Part shown: piece by piece, positions 23,805-32,385 of the stretch | How positions within the stretch are numbered: position 1 is the first letter of the stretch | Layout: the number at the start of each line of letters is the position of its first letter | Assembly: GCA_902803375.1 (NCBI GenBank) | Contig: CADCPN010000005.1 | Span: 1-42,290, forward strand | Reading direction: 5' to 3' | DNA: 42,290 nt | DNA from: an uncultured Erysipelotrichaceae bacterium | GTDB taxonomy: Bacteria > Bacillota_I > Bacilli_A > RFN20 > CAG-826 | Position numbers and translations under genes: made by a program | The notes under the pieces: model-generated | The model's input: the letters and a program-made list of their open reading frames with translations, nothing else | What the model was told of the DNA's origin: nothing | Database searches by the model: none

Positions 23805-24817
23805 TTCTTGTAGGTAACGAAGATATTGTTTTCCTTATACTCGACTTTGGCAATCCCGCCATTGAGGAAGGGAAGGCCAGGGCCAAGGTGGCCTAGGTCG
23901 ATATCGAATAGCATCGGCAAGCCCAAATCATCCAAGACATCGGTGGCGGCGTTAAAGCGGTTGACGCCCATCATCTCTGGACGCCAGACTGTGCAAAGAG
24001 GCCTGCCGAAAAGGAACCCTTTGGCACTAGCAAACCATCCGGCTTCCTTTAGCTGGAACAAGGCGCGACGGATATCAAGCGGGCTCAAGTCGCAGGCTTC
24101 TAGGTACCAGATGACGCCTTCTTCCTGCTTTGCGATAAATTCCTTAACGTTATCGTATTTGCTGCCGCAGAGGAGGCGGAGGATATCAAGGCAGCCGCCT
24201 AGCATCATCCCTTCGATCGGGGAAGCAAAGTTATGCGGGGTGATGACCTTAACAATGTTGGCCCTTGGCTTATATAGGGCGGGCCAGTCCTTGTTGGATT
24301 TGCCAAACCACTTAGGATAGCCTTTGAATTCGACTTCCCCCTTTAGCATGCGCTCGGCATCGAGCTGGGCAAGCCTCCAGGGTTTCTCGTAGAAGCTGGG
24401 GAGATTAGGGCCATAGATGCTTGGAACATCGGCAAGAGTGGTGAGCAAGAAGGTGAGGTTGCTGTTATCGCTATAGCCCATGAACCATTTTTTCGGGAGG
24501 GATTTGATTTCCTTAAAGTCGATATAGGGGAGGATCTCGTTCATGAGCTCTCCTCCGCCGACGCTTAAAATGAGCTTGGTCTGCCTATCGCGATAGGCGT
24601 CCATGAATTCCTCGGCTCTTTCTTTGGCAGGAGCGCTGGACGCCACGCCATCGGCGCGGCGGATATTGCGCCCTTCTTTGACGCGGTATCCGTGTTTCTT
24701 TATCTCCTTGATGGCGGCCTCCATGCGGGTGGCATAGGGATCACTTGTGCAGCCAAAAGAAGGGGCGACGAGGTAAATGAGATCATTTTCCTTTAGGAAG
24801 GCAGGTAGGCTAAGCAT
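23801..24817 (-). CDS. S66 family LD-carboxypeptidase
   Basis: A 338-residue serine peptidase of the LD-carboxypeptidase/MccF family. The catalytic Ser is in FMGYSDNSNLTFLL (about residue 115), Glu in IWYLEACDLSP (about 239) and His in IDLGHLGPGLPF (about 306). The N-terminal LVAPSFGCTSD is a family hallmark. LdcA-type members cut the L,D bond of cytosolic murein tetrapeptides during wall recycling; MccF-type members cleave toxic aminoacyl nucleotides. The sequence does not separate the two. The -10 TATAAT (24824-24829) lies six bases before ATG with no Shine-Dalgarno. Divergent from the Sel1 gene; followed by a coupled membrane protein gene. Confidence 0.92.
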   Translation of the reverse strand: MLSLPAFLKENDLIYLVAPSFGCTSDPYATRMEAAIKEIKKHGYRVKEGRNIRRADGVASSAPAKERAEEFMDAYRDRQTKLILSVGGGELMNEILPYIDFKEIKSLPKKWFMGYSDNSNLTFLLTTLADVPSIYGPNLPSFYEKPWRLAQLDAERMLKGEVEFKGYPKWFGKSNKDWPALYKPRANIVKVITPHNFASPIEGMMLGGCLDILRLLCGSKYDNVKEFIAKQEEGVIWYLEACDLSPLDIRRALFQLKEAGWFASAKGFLFGRPLCTVWRPEMMGVNRFNAATDVLDDLGLPMLFDIDLGHLGPGLPFLNGGIAKVEYKENNIFVTYKK

Positions 24818-24823
24818 AAGCGA

Positions 24824-24854
24824 ATTATAAACGTTACTCTATCTCTTGTATAAT
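24824..24854. promoter_or_regulatory. Two divergent leaderless-type promoters
   Basis: Minus-strand TATAAT (24829-24824) is six bases before the S66 ATG at 24817. Plus-strand TATAAT (24849-24854) is seven bases before the Sel1 ATG at 24862. The -10 boxes are 19 bases apart, so the two promoters overlap and probably exclude each other. Confidence 0.6.
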
Positions 24855-24861
24855 GTTCGAT

Positions 24862-25545
24862 ATGAAAGACGAGGTCATCAAGGAACTCCTGCCAAAAGCC
24901 AAGAAGATGGATGTGGAATCCATGTATTCTTTGGCTTGCCATTACCTTGCCCTTAATAAAAGGCGCAAGGCCATCAAATGGTATAAGAAGGCTGGCTCTA
25001 AGGCCCATTCCGCAGCCCAAAGGGATTTGGGCATCCTCTATTGCGGTGACGCCTCCCATGAACCGGATTATAAGAAAGCCGTCGAATGGCTGACCCTCGC
25101 CGCCGTCCAGGATGAGGTCAAGGCCATGTGGGCTTTGGGCTGGATCTATGAAAATGGCAGCTCTGGCAGGAAAGACATCAATAAGGCCAACTTCTGGTTC
25201 CAGTCTGCCGCGCAGATGAAATATCCCGATGCCGAATATCGCATGGGCGTCATCTTCGAGGAAGGGCATGGCGTCGCCCAAAGCGATAAGATGGCCTTTC
25301 AGTGGTATTTGAAAAGCGCCTCCCATCATTTCGTGGAGGGCATGTACCGCGTTTCGATGTTTCTAGAAATCGGCAGAGGCTGCCCCCGTTCCATCAATGA
25401 GGCCGCCTTCTGGAAGAAGGAAGCCTATCGTTATGACTTAGCAAGAAGCCAGGAGAAGCTGAAGCGCCTTCCCCATGGCGAAGCCGCCAAAGAGGATAAA
25501 GAAAAGGAAGAGGAGAAGCCTCTTCCTGATAGCCACCAGGCTTAA
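24862..25545 (+). CDS. Sel1-repeat protein
   Basis: A 227-residue protein made of about five Sel1/TPR-like repeats, e.g. YSLACHYLALNKRRKAIKWY, RDLGILYCGDASHEPDYKKA, WALGWIYENGSSGRKDINKA, YRMGVIFEEGHGVAQSDKMA, and a charged C-terminal tail (EKEEEKPLPDSHQA). I start at 24862 (MKDEVIKELL) and not at 24853, because that ATG lies within the -10 box. There is no signal peptide; it is a cytosolic adaptor candidate. The stop codon abuts that of the convergent spermidine-synthase-like gene with no spacer and no terminator, so the transcripts must overlap. Confidence 0.88.
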   Translation: MKDEVIKELLPKAKKMDVESMYSLACHYLALNKRRKAIKWYKKAGSKAHSAAQRDLGILYCGDASHEPDYKKAVEWLTLAAVQDEVKAMWALGWIYENGSSGRKDINKANFWFQSAAQMKYPDAEYRMGVIFEEGHGVAQSDKMAFQWYLKSASHHFVEGMYRVSMFLEIGRGCPRSINEAAFWKKEAYRYDLARSQEKLKRLPHGEAAKEDKEKEEEKPLPDSHQA

Positions 25546-27354
25546 TTAGCCCATGACGTATTCGAGCAGGGCCCAGAGGCCGTGCTCTTTCAAATACTCG
25601 CGGTAGAAGCCTAACTGGTCGTTGATGACCCCATCGATCGCGTTCATCGAACGCAGTTCCACGTCGGCGTTATCGTCATAGAGGCGGATGCCGTTATCTA
25701 CGTGGTCAGTCGATTCGTTATAGACCTTCCATAGCTTTGCGCGCAAAGCTTCCTCCTCGACGTTAGGAAGCTCCTTTTTTAGGTCATCCCACATATGTGG
25801 ATTATCGCTGGCAAAGACCTCCATGCCCGTATCGGCGGGGACCCTAAATTTCTTCACCTGCGAGAAAGATGAGGAAACGGTATCGCATAATGCCTGGTCG
25901 ATGGAGCCTTTGGCTTCGGCGATCATATTGACGTTCATGACCATGACGCCGTTGTCATTGAGGTGGCTCTTCACGAGGTTAAAGAACTCAACCGTGGTCA
26001 TGGAGAAAGGCGAAGAGATCGAGGAGTAGGCGTCGACCATGATGACATCGTATTTGCCCGTGTCGTGGCTAATGTAATTTCTGCCATCGTCGCAGACGGT
26101 CTTCACGCCAAGGGAATCCGGGCAAAACCACCTTTTGCCGATATCGATGATCTTCTGGTCGATCTCGACGCCGGTGACGTCGGTCTTAAAGGGGAAATGC
26201 TGCACGTCATTCTCACCGCCATATTTCAATAGCGAAGCAAAGCTTCCGGTGCCGTTGCCTAGGATCAGGACTTTGACCTCTTCCTTGTCCTGCGGGTGGA
26301 TAAGATATGGGGCGGCCATGCAATAGTCATAGTAGAAGTTCGTGAGCGAGCCATCCTTCTTCACTTTTGACTGCGTTGAGAAGAGGACGCTTGTGGAAAA
26401 CTCATAGGAGTTATCCCTTTTGAGATCTTTGACCTGAAGGTAGTTGTACATCGATTCGCCTTCGTAGATGACCTCGCCATCTCCCCAGAAGACGAAGTTG
26501 CTGGAAGAGCAATCCAAGACGATGCCGGCAAGAAGAAGGGGCGCGCAGATCGCGGAGGCGATAATTTGCTTCTTTAAGGGGTGGGATTTCTTCTTTTTCT
26601 TGCCAGAAGAGGAAACCTCTTCCGCTTTTTCGGCAATAGGTTCTTCCTTCGTTTCTTCGGTAGGCTCTTCTTTGACTTCTTCGCATAGCTTGTTCTTGCG
26701 GGATTTGCCCATGCTGATCCAGCCAACGAGCAGGAATAGCAGACCCATGAATGCGATCAAGCCGCCGAATAAGGCAAACGATGCGCTGGTGCCAATAAAG
26801 GGAATGGTCACGAATGTCGGCAAGAAGGTGCCAAGGATTGAGCCTAGGGTATTGAGGGCTTCCATGATGCCGACGATCTTGCCGCTGGTGGCCTTATTGC
26901 CCATCGCGTACTTGATCATGGTTGGGGTGACCATGCCAAGAAGCAGCAAAGGGGGAATGAATAGGAGTAGGCAGATGATGATCGCACTCCAGATGATGAG
27001 GCCAGAGTTCACGAATAAGGCCAATATTCCCGCAACGCCGGCGATGACGAATCTGCCTAGATAAGGCACGAGGATAATGTAGGTGCCGGAGATGAGGAGG
27101 CAGACGTAAAGGTAGGTGACGTCTTTATGCTTGTCGGAGAGCTTGCCACCAAGATAGTTGCCCCCCGCCATCGCGATCATGATCATGCCGATGATGATGG
27201 TCCAGATGACCTGGGAGGAGGAAAGATAGGGGGCGATGAGCCGGCTGGCTCCGATCTCAACGCCCATCAAGGCGATGCCCACCAAGAACTCGGTGGCGAA
27301 GAGGAAGGCCTTGCTCTTCAATAAAGGGTTGGAGTTGACTTTGGAATTTTCCAT
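25546..27354 (-). CDS. Fused MFS-type membrane / spermidine synthase-like protein
   Basis: About 602 residues from the ATG at 27354 (MENSKVNSNP); a start at 27375 is possible but looks like promoter sequence. Residues about 10-235 form multiple membrane helices with glycine motifs (ASRLIAPYLSSSQVIWTIIIG, MAGGNYLGGKLSDKHK), then an acidic/lysine-rich linker (EEPTEETKEEPIAEK), one further helix, and a C-terminal class I methyltransferase/spermidine synthase fold: VLILGNGTGSF, GVEIDQKIIDIG, VCDDGRNYI, YDVIMVDAYSS. The spermidine synthase active-site Asp pair is partly altered, so aminopropyl transfer is not assured. Proteins of this fused type are common in Firmicutes; their substrates are mostly unknown. 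Confidence 0.85.
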   Translation of the reverse strand: MENSKVNSNPLLKSKAFLFATEFLVGIALMGVEIGASRLIAPYLSSSQVIWTIIIGMIMIAMAGGNYLGGKLSDKHKDVTYLYVCLLISGTYIILVPYLGRFVIAGVAGILALFVNSGLIIWSAIIICLLLFIPPLLLLGMVTPTMIKYAMGNKATSGKIVGIMEALNTLGSILGTFLPTFVTIPFIGTSASFALFGGLIAFMGLLFLLVGWISMGKSRKNKLCEEVKEEPTEETKEEPIAEKAEEVSSSGKKKKKSHPLKKQIIASAICAPLLLAGIVLDCSSSNFVFWGDGEVIYEGESMYNYLQVKDLKRDNSYEFSTSVLFSTQSKVKKDGSLTNFYYDYCMAAPYLIHPQDKEEVKVLILGNGTGSFASLLKYGGENDVQHFPFKTDVTGVEIDQKIIDIGKRWFCPDSLGVKTVCDDGRNYISHDTGKYDVIMVDAYSSISSPFSMTTVEFFNLVKSHLNDNGVMVMNVNMIAEAKGSIDQALCDTVSSSFSQVKKFRVPADTGMEVFASDNPHMWDDLKKELPNVEEEALRAKLWKVYNESTDHVDNGIRLYDDNADVELRSMNAIDGVINDQLGFYREYLKEHGLWALLEYVMG

Positions 27355-27441
27355 ATTGGCATAAGTGTAACCCAAGGGCGTCTGTAGAAAAAGGCAAACC
27401 CAAGCGGATTTGCCTTCATGGATTGACGATTGCTTGCCATC

Positions 27442-28428
27442 TTATTTGGTCTTATCGCCGAATTCCTTGAGGAAGGTTTCGTCGATGGTCCATTCGCGGT
27501 GTTCCGCGATGGCTTTGGCGACGGCTTTCTCCTCGATGTCGCTAGAGGCGAGGGCCTCGTCTCTTTTCTTGCCCTTTTCCTCGAAATCATCGAGAAAGCT
27601 ATATTCCTTTCCTCCACTCTTATAGCCTAGGACCATGTCGAGGTTAACGTTATAGGCCGCGCGGAAGATGTTCTTCTCCACAAGGGGAGAATAGTAGCCT
27701 TTGAGGTCGCGGATGAGGGCTTTGGTCTTGGCACGCTGGCTTCCGCCTCCGCCGTTATCGCAGACGGCGCAGTTCTCGGTGAAGCGGCAGGCGCACTGGA
27801 TGAAGCTGAGCTTATTCTGCTTTCTGAATTCAATGATGTCGGCCTCCCTAACGAAGTAGAGCGGACGGATGACGTCCATGCCGGAATAGTGGTCGCTATG
27901 GAGCTTCGGAAGCATGGTCTGGAAAGAACCGGCGTTAAGCATATTCATGAGAGTGGTCTCGATGACGTCGTCATAGTGGTGGCCTAACGCGATCTTGTTG
28001 CAGCCCCAGCTCTTGGCGATGCGGTATAGCGCGCCGCGCCTCATCTTGGCGCAGAGGTAGCACGGGGATTGCGAGGTGCTATTGGCGATATCGAAGATGT
28101 CGGTCTCGACGATGGTGGCCGGGATCTCAAGGGTCTGGAGGTTATTCTTGATCATCTGGAGATTGATGTCGTTATAGCCTGGGTTCATGACGAGGTATTT
28201 CACATCGAAAGGGAATTTGCTATAGGCATGCAGATGCTTGAATAGAAGCGCCATCAGCATGGAGTCTTTGCCGCCGCTGATGCAGACGCAGATGCTGTCC
28301 CCTGGCTCGACGAGCTTGAACTCATTGATGGCTTTGGTGAATTTGGTCCAGATGGAAGGGCGGAAGTCCGTCATGAGAGAACGGTCAATCGCCTGGAAAC
28401 GGGTGAGGATTTTATCTTTCTTTGCCAT
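27442..28428 (-). CDS. TtcA-like tRNA 2-thiocytidine synthetase (PP-loop ATPase)
   Basis: A 328-residue ATP-dependent tRNA thiolase. PP-loop CISGGKDSMLMALLF (about 49-60); CYLCAKMRRG (about 122-131) supplies the CxxC, typically a [4Fe-4S] ligand pair; HHYDDVIETTLMNML follows; CACRFTENCAVCDNGGGG (about 208-225) gives further cysteines. TtcA makes s2C32 in tRNA; homologues of the TtuA/Ncs6 type make other 2-thio bases, so the position is uncertain. The cysteine desulfurase gene ends two bases upstream, giving a sulfur donor and acceptor in one operon. The ribosome binding site is AAGGAAT in the end of that gene. Confidence 0.88.
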   Translation of the reverse strand: MAKKDKILTRFQAIDRSLMTDFRPSIWTKFTKAINEFKLVEPGDSICVCISGGKDSMLMALLFKHLHAYSKFPFDVKYLVMNPGYNDINLQMIKNNLQTLEIPATIVETDIFDIANSTSQSPCYLCAKMRRGALYRIAKSWGCNKIALGHHYDDVIETTLMNMLNAGSFQTMLPKLHSDHYSGMDVIRPLYFVREADIIEFRKQNKLSFIQCACRFTENCAVCDNGGGGSQRAKTKALIRDLKGYYSPLVEKNIFRAAYNVNLDMVLGYKSGGKEYSFLDDFEEKGKKRDEALASSDIEEKAVAKAIAEHREWTIDETFLKEFGDKTK

Positions 28429-28430
28429 GG

Positions 28431-29540
28431 TTATCTGTATTCCTTGATCGCGGAGACGACCGCGCTTATTTCGTCTAGAGTGGTCAGCTCGCTGATGGAG
28501 AGGCGGATGGAGCTGAGGGCCCGCTTCTTGTCATGATAGATCGCCATCAGCGGCTTGCTTGGGGTATTGGGAACGCTGCAGGCGCTTTTCTGGGAGACGC
28601 AGATCCCTTTGGAGGAGAGATAGCTGACGGTGGCTCCGCCTAGCTTTCCCGATATCGAAATGTTGGTGATATAGGGGTTGCCCGGAAGCGAATTGATGGT
28701 GACGCCTTCGATGCTTGACAAGCCTTCCATTAGAGCGGCGTGGAGGACTTTGACTTTTTTCATGTTCTCGTCTTTGCTGTTCATCGCTAATTCCAAAGCC
28801 TTTTGCGTGGAGACGATAAGCCCAAGCGGGATGGTGCCGCTGCGGTAAAGCGAAGCGCTTTTGCCGCCGTGGAGAAGCGGCGTGAGGATGACGCTTCTTT
28901 TCCTTACTAAGACGCCGGTGCCGATAAGGCCGCCGAATTTATGCGGGGTGAAGCTAACGAGGTCGACGCCGCTTAAATCGACATCGAACTTGCCGATGGC
29001 CTGGGTCGCGTCTAGAAAGAAGTGGGCGTTAGGATAATCCTTTAGGACTTCCATGACGGCTTTGTAGTCCTGAATGGTTCCGACTTCGCTTTCGACTAGG
29101 GCGAGGCAAACGAGAATCACCTCATCGTTAAGCTTGTCCTTGAGGTCAGCTAAGTCCATCTTGCCGTCAGGCCCGGTCTTGAGTAGCGTGATCTCGGCGC
29201 CCCTATCCTTGAGGTAGCTTAAAGAGGCGTTAACCGAGGAGTGCTCGAATTCGCTGCAGAGTATCTTGCTGCCGAATCCGCTATAGGCGTCATAGATGCC
29301 CTTGATGGCCGTGTTGTTAGACTCAGTCGCTGAGGAGGTGTAGATGATTTCGTACTCAGACTTATCTAATCCAAGCAGCTCATACATGCGGTCATTGACC
29401 CTCTCGTATTCTTCTTTCGCCTGCGCCCCGGCAAGGTGAAGGGAATTGGCGTTTCCGCGATAGGAAAGCTCTGCTTGGCAAAGCGCGTCCAAGACTTCTT
29501 TTTTGACGGGATAGTTCGCGGCGTAATCAAGGTAGATCAT
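28431..29540 (-). CDS. Cysteine desulfurase (NifS/IscS type)
   Basis: A 369-residue PLP enzyme that releases sulfur from cysteine as an enzyme persulfide. Start MIYLDYAANYPVKKEV is typical. Signatures: YTSSATESNNTAIKG, the cofactor His/Asp in DATQAIGKFDVDL, the PLP Lys in SFTPHKFGGLIGTGV (about residue 200), and the catalytic loop SACSVPNTPSKPLMAI (Cys about 321). Its immediate neighbour is the tRNA thiolase, so it is probably the sulfur donor for tRNA; no IscU/SufU scaffold is adjacent. The promoter has TACAAT ten bases before the ATG and no Shine-Dalgarno. Confidence 0.93.
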   Translation of the reverse strand: MIYLDYAANYPVKKEVLDALCQAELSYRGNANSLHLAGAQAKEEYERVNDRMYELLGLDKSEYEIIYTSSATESNNTAIKGIYDAYSGFGSKILCSEFEHSSVNASLSYLKDRGAEITLLKTGPDGKMDLADLKDKLNDEVILVCLALVESEVGTIQDYKAVMEVLKDYPNAHFFLDATQAIGKFDVDLSGVDLVSFTPHKFGGLIGTGVLVRKRSVILTPLLHGGKSASLYRSGTIPLGLIVSTQKALELAMNSKDENMKKVKVLHAALMEGLSSIEGVTINSLPGNPYITNISISGKLGGATVSYLSSKGICVSQKSACSVPNTPSKPLMAIYHDKKRALSSIRLSISELTTLDEISAVVSAIKEYR

Positions 29541-29642
29541 AAGTGGACGAATTGTACCACTTTCTAATGGCTACTTCCTAAAGGAAGCATCATTAGGGAA
29601 AAGCCTTTGCCGACATCGCTGCTAGAAAGGGAGGGAGTAGCG

Positions 29643-31610
29643 TTATCGCGGATCGACGTTATACCAAAGCCTTGCCCCGTCGTCATACCAGTACTCGCCT
29701 GGCTTGTTGAGGGAAAGGTCCGCGGTTTGGGAGGAGCCATCATTGAAGATGATGTTGGTCGCGCCATGGGGGATGGAGACCGAGTAGGTGCCATCGCCAT
29801 CTTTGCTCATGGCTAATCCCGGCCACTTGCCGCCAGAATAATTGGGTCCATTTTTGATCCAAGCCCAATAATTGACCTTGGACCAGTTGGATTTATTGAG
29901 GAAGTGAATCTGTAGCTTGCCTTCTTTCTCGGCGGTGACTTCCGCGCCGGTATCGACCGGAACCTTCGCATCGACTGCCTTGGCGGTCGTAGAGGAGATG
30001 GCTGCGCCTTTGCCCGAAAGCACGGCGATGGATTTGGCGCCGATGCTGATTTCATTGCTGCTTTGGCTATAGGAAGAAGAATTGGCGCCGATGCCCTTTG
30101 CGAATGCATACCCCTCGGCGTTAGAGAGCTTCACGCGGATATTCTCTTCGGTGGAATTGAAGAAGACGGAGAACTTCTCAAACTCGTTAGAGATTTCATA
30201 GGCGCCAAGCGAGGCGACCGGGCTAGCGATGGCTTTGAGATTCTCGCCGGTGGTGAAGACGTCATGGGCGTTGCGGAAGCGAAGGATATCGGCGGTAAGC
30301 GAATATAGCGAAGAGCTATCCGCGGCATCTTGGTCGGCGGTTTTTCCAGAGAAGGTGACGTTAACGGTCTTGCCATCTCCATGGAAGCGTTCGAAGTACT
30401 TGGTGCCATCGGTGACTTCAGAGGCGAAAGGCATCGGGGTGCGATAGCCCATATCGGCGTAGCCGCTGGGGCAATTTCCTTCTAAGCCAAGCTCCTCGCC
30501 ATAGTAGAGATATGGGGTGCCTGGGGCAAGCAAATGGGAAGCCAAAGCGAAGCGAAGGTCGGCTTCGGTGTCGATGTTATAAAGCTGGTTGAATCTCCCG
30601 ATATCGTGATTGGAAAGAGTCGGGGCGCCTAAGGCGCTCCCGCGCTTTGAAAGAATCGCGTTCTTATATTCGACGGTGTTGGCGACGTATTCGCTGGCTT
30701 TGCCATAGCGGAGCATATTGAGGAGGTTGCCCTTTTGCTCGAAGTCGAAGGTCTCGATATCGCCGGCATTGAAGTCTCTGGCGCAGCTTGGGGTATCTTC
30801 GGATAAGACCTCGCCAATGATATAGGCGTCTTTGTTGATGGCCCTCATCGCCCCTGCGAATTCCTTCCACCAGGCGATGGTCTTGCTATCGTCATGGGAT
30901 TTCATGCCTTTGGAGTTATAGATCCAAAGCGCGGCATCCAGCCTAAATCCATCCACGCCTAGCTTCAAATATTTGCCGCAGGATTCCTTGATTGCCTCCC
31001 TGACTGCGGGAACATCGTAATCAAGGTCTTTCATGTCGCCGCCGAAAGCATCGTCGCCGCTGTACCAGTTAGGATGGGCTTTATACCAGGGGTTGGTGTC
31101 TGCGGTGTGGTTAAGGACCATGTCCATGATGATCTTGATGCCCTTTTTGTGGGCGGCATTCACCAAGGCGGGGAGGTCATATTTGACGCCATCGACGCTA
31201 ACTTCGTATTTGGAGGCGACGAGGGAGTAGTCCACGACGTTATAGCCGTGGTAGCTCTTCATCTCGTTGATGGGGCTAAGCCAGATGCCTTTGATGCCGA
31301 GGTTTGAAAGGTAATCGAGGTGATCGATGATGCCTTTGAAGTCGCCGATGCCATCGCCATTGCCGTCGGCAAAGGAATAGACGAGCAGCTGATAGAAGGC
31401 GCCGTTATTCGCGCTATCGATAGGCTCATCCGGGGTAGCGGAGCTTTCTTCAGAGAGAGACTGGGCGCTAGAGGAAGAGCTTTCGCTAGAAATGGTTTCG
31501 CTAGAGGAGTTGCCACTAAGGCTAGAAAGGTGTTCTGCGGGGACAATTGCCACCCCGCAGGAAGAAAGAAGCGTAGAGGCGGCAAAGACAATCAATGCGG
31601 ATTTTTTCAT
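29643..31610 (-). CDS. GH13 alpha-amylase lipoprotein with C-terminal starch-binding module
   Basis: A 655-residue secreted lipoprotein. Start at 31610 (MKKSALIVFAASTLLSSCG): a signal peptide with lipobox LSSC, followed by a Ser/Glu-rich linker of about 50 residues. The GH13 barrel has DMVLNHTAD (region I), DGFRLDAALW (nucleophile Asp about 222), IIGEVLSE (acid/base Glu about 265) and LSNHDIGR (Asp about 335). After a beta domain, the last 90 residues resemble CBM26: WSKVNYWAWIKN, KWPGLAMSKDGDG, ATNIIFNDGSSQTADL, GEYWYDD. It degrades starch or maltodextrins at the cell surface. Upstream in-frame codons to 31775 overlap the promoter and are not used. -10 TAGTAT is seven bases before ATG. Confidence 0.94.
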   Translation of the reverse strand: MKKSALIVFAASTLLSSCGVAIVPAEHLSSLSGNSSSETISSESSSSSAQSLSEESSATPDEPIDSANNGAFYQLLVYSFADGNGDGIGDFKGIIDHLDYLSNLGIKGIWLSPINEMKSYHGYNVVDYSLVASKYEVSVDGVKYDLPALVNAAHKKGIKIIMDMVLNHTADTNPWYKAHPNWYSGDDAFGGDMKDLDYDVPAVREAIKESCGKYLKLGVDGFRLDAALWIYNSKGMKSHDDSKTIAWWKEFAGAMRAINKDAYIIGEVLSEDTPSCARDFNAGDIETFDFEQKGNLLNMLRYGKASEYVANTVEYKNAILSKRGSALGAPTLSNHDIGRFNQLYNIDTEADLRFALASHLLAPGTPYLYYGEELGLEGNCPSGYADMGYRTPMPFASEVTDGTKYFERFHGDGKTVNVTFSGKTADQDAADSSSLYSLTADILRFRNAHDVFTTGENLKAIASPVASLGAYEISNEFEKFSVFFNSTEENIRVKLSNAEGYAFAKGIGANSSSYSQSSNEISIGAKSIAVLSGKGAAISSTTAKAVDAKVPVDTGAEVTAEKEGKLQIHFLNKSNWSKVNYWAWIKNGPNYSGGKWPGLAMSKDGDGTYSVSIPHGATNIIFNDGSSQTADLSLNKPGEYWYDDGARLWYNVDPR

Positions 31611-31617
31611 GGAAGGT

Positions 31618-31671
31618 ATACTAGCACTTGGACGTGGAAAATCTCGTGAAGATTTCATAAAAAGGTATGAT
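31618..31671. promoter_or_regulatory. Divergent promoters of amylase and the 31678 gene
   Basis: Minus strand TAGTAT (31623-31618) is seven bases before the amylase ATG at 31610. Plus strand TATGAT (31666-31671) is six bases before the ATG at 31678. Neither gene has a Shine-Dalgarno. Confidence 0.45.
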
Positions 31672-31677
31672 GGACAT

Positions 31678-32385
31678 ATGAAAAAGAAGCAAAACATCTC
31701 AAATAAGCTGCTATTGGCTTTGACGATATTGTTCTGGGCAATCGCGATCGGCCTCGTTTTCATCCTTATCTTCATCGCGAATATCCTTTCTCCCTATGAC
31801 TTAGACCTAAACCTGCAGATCGGCATCGCCATGGGCATAGGGCTTCTCGCCCTCTTCTTATTGTTTTTCCCGCTTATCAGATGGGGCGATGATCTTTTCC
31901 TTTTGCTCACTGGCAAGGAAATGGAAAGCGAGAAATCCTTAAAAGTGATTACCGTTCCCGCCCCAAAAGAAGGGCTAACCAAGTTAGAGGGATTGGGGTT
32001 TACAAAGAAAGACTACGGCTATTCCTTATATACCGCTTCTTCCTTGGGAGAGGTTGAGTTGCTTTTAAAAGAAAGAAACGCCTTTAACCTAAAAGAAGAC
32101 CTCGAATCCGCAAGAAAAGAGGTCATGGGCATCCATAATGGCTATCAGGTCCTTGGCATCGTTATCCTGAAAATGGCGAGCCTAAAGGAAAGTGATGAGA
32201 AACTACTTCTAGACTACGCTAAGGAAGAGATCGAAAAAGAGCAGGTCGCTGAGCTTGCTGATCTCAATTGCCCCTTCTTCCTGCTAGAAAGCGAAGGCAA
32301 CTATCACCTGGTTAGCTATGGCAAACGAAAAGTCCCCTTATACAGAATGGCATGCCAATTCGTAAAGGGGACTTTAGCGGATTAG
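31678..32385 (+). CDS. Membrane-anchored hypothetical protein
   Basis: A 235-residue protein with two N-terminal transmembrane helices (LLLALTILFWAIAIGLVFIL and GIAMGIGLLALFLLFFPLI) and a cytosolic domain of about 150 residues that is mixed alpha/beta and rich in Lys/Glu. No motif is recognised. The start at 31678 (MKKKQNIS) is a good membrane-protein start; frames opening upstream would overlap the divergent amylase gene. It is AT-balanced like its neighbours. Its stop codon overlaps that of the convergent giant helicase gene. No terminator seen. Confidence 0.78.
   Translation: MKKKQNISNKLLLALTILFWAIAIGLVFILIFIANILSPYDLDLNLQIGIAMGIGLLALFLLFFPLIRWGDDLFLLLTGKEMESEKSLKVITVPAPKEGLTKLEGLGFTKKDYGYSLYTASSLGEVELLLKERNAFNLKEDLESARKEVMGIHNGYQVLGIVILKMASLKESDEKLLLDYAKEEIEKEQVAELADLNCPFFLLESEGNYHLVSYGKRKVPLYRMACQFVKGTLAD

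Noticed and set aside
31611-31775. 55-residue N-terminal extension of the amylase
   Set aside because: It would hide the signal peptide and lipobox inside the protein and overlap both divergent promoters.
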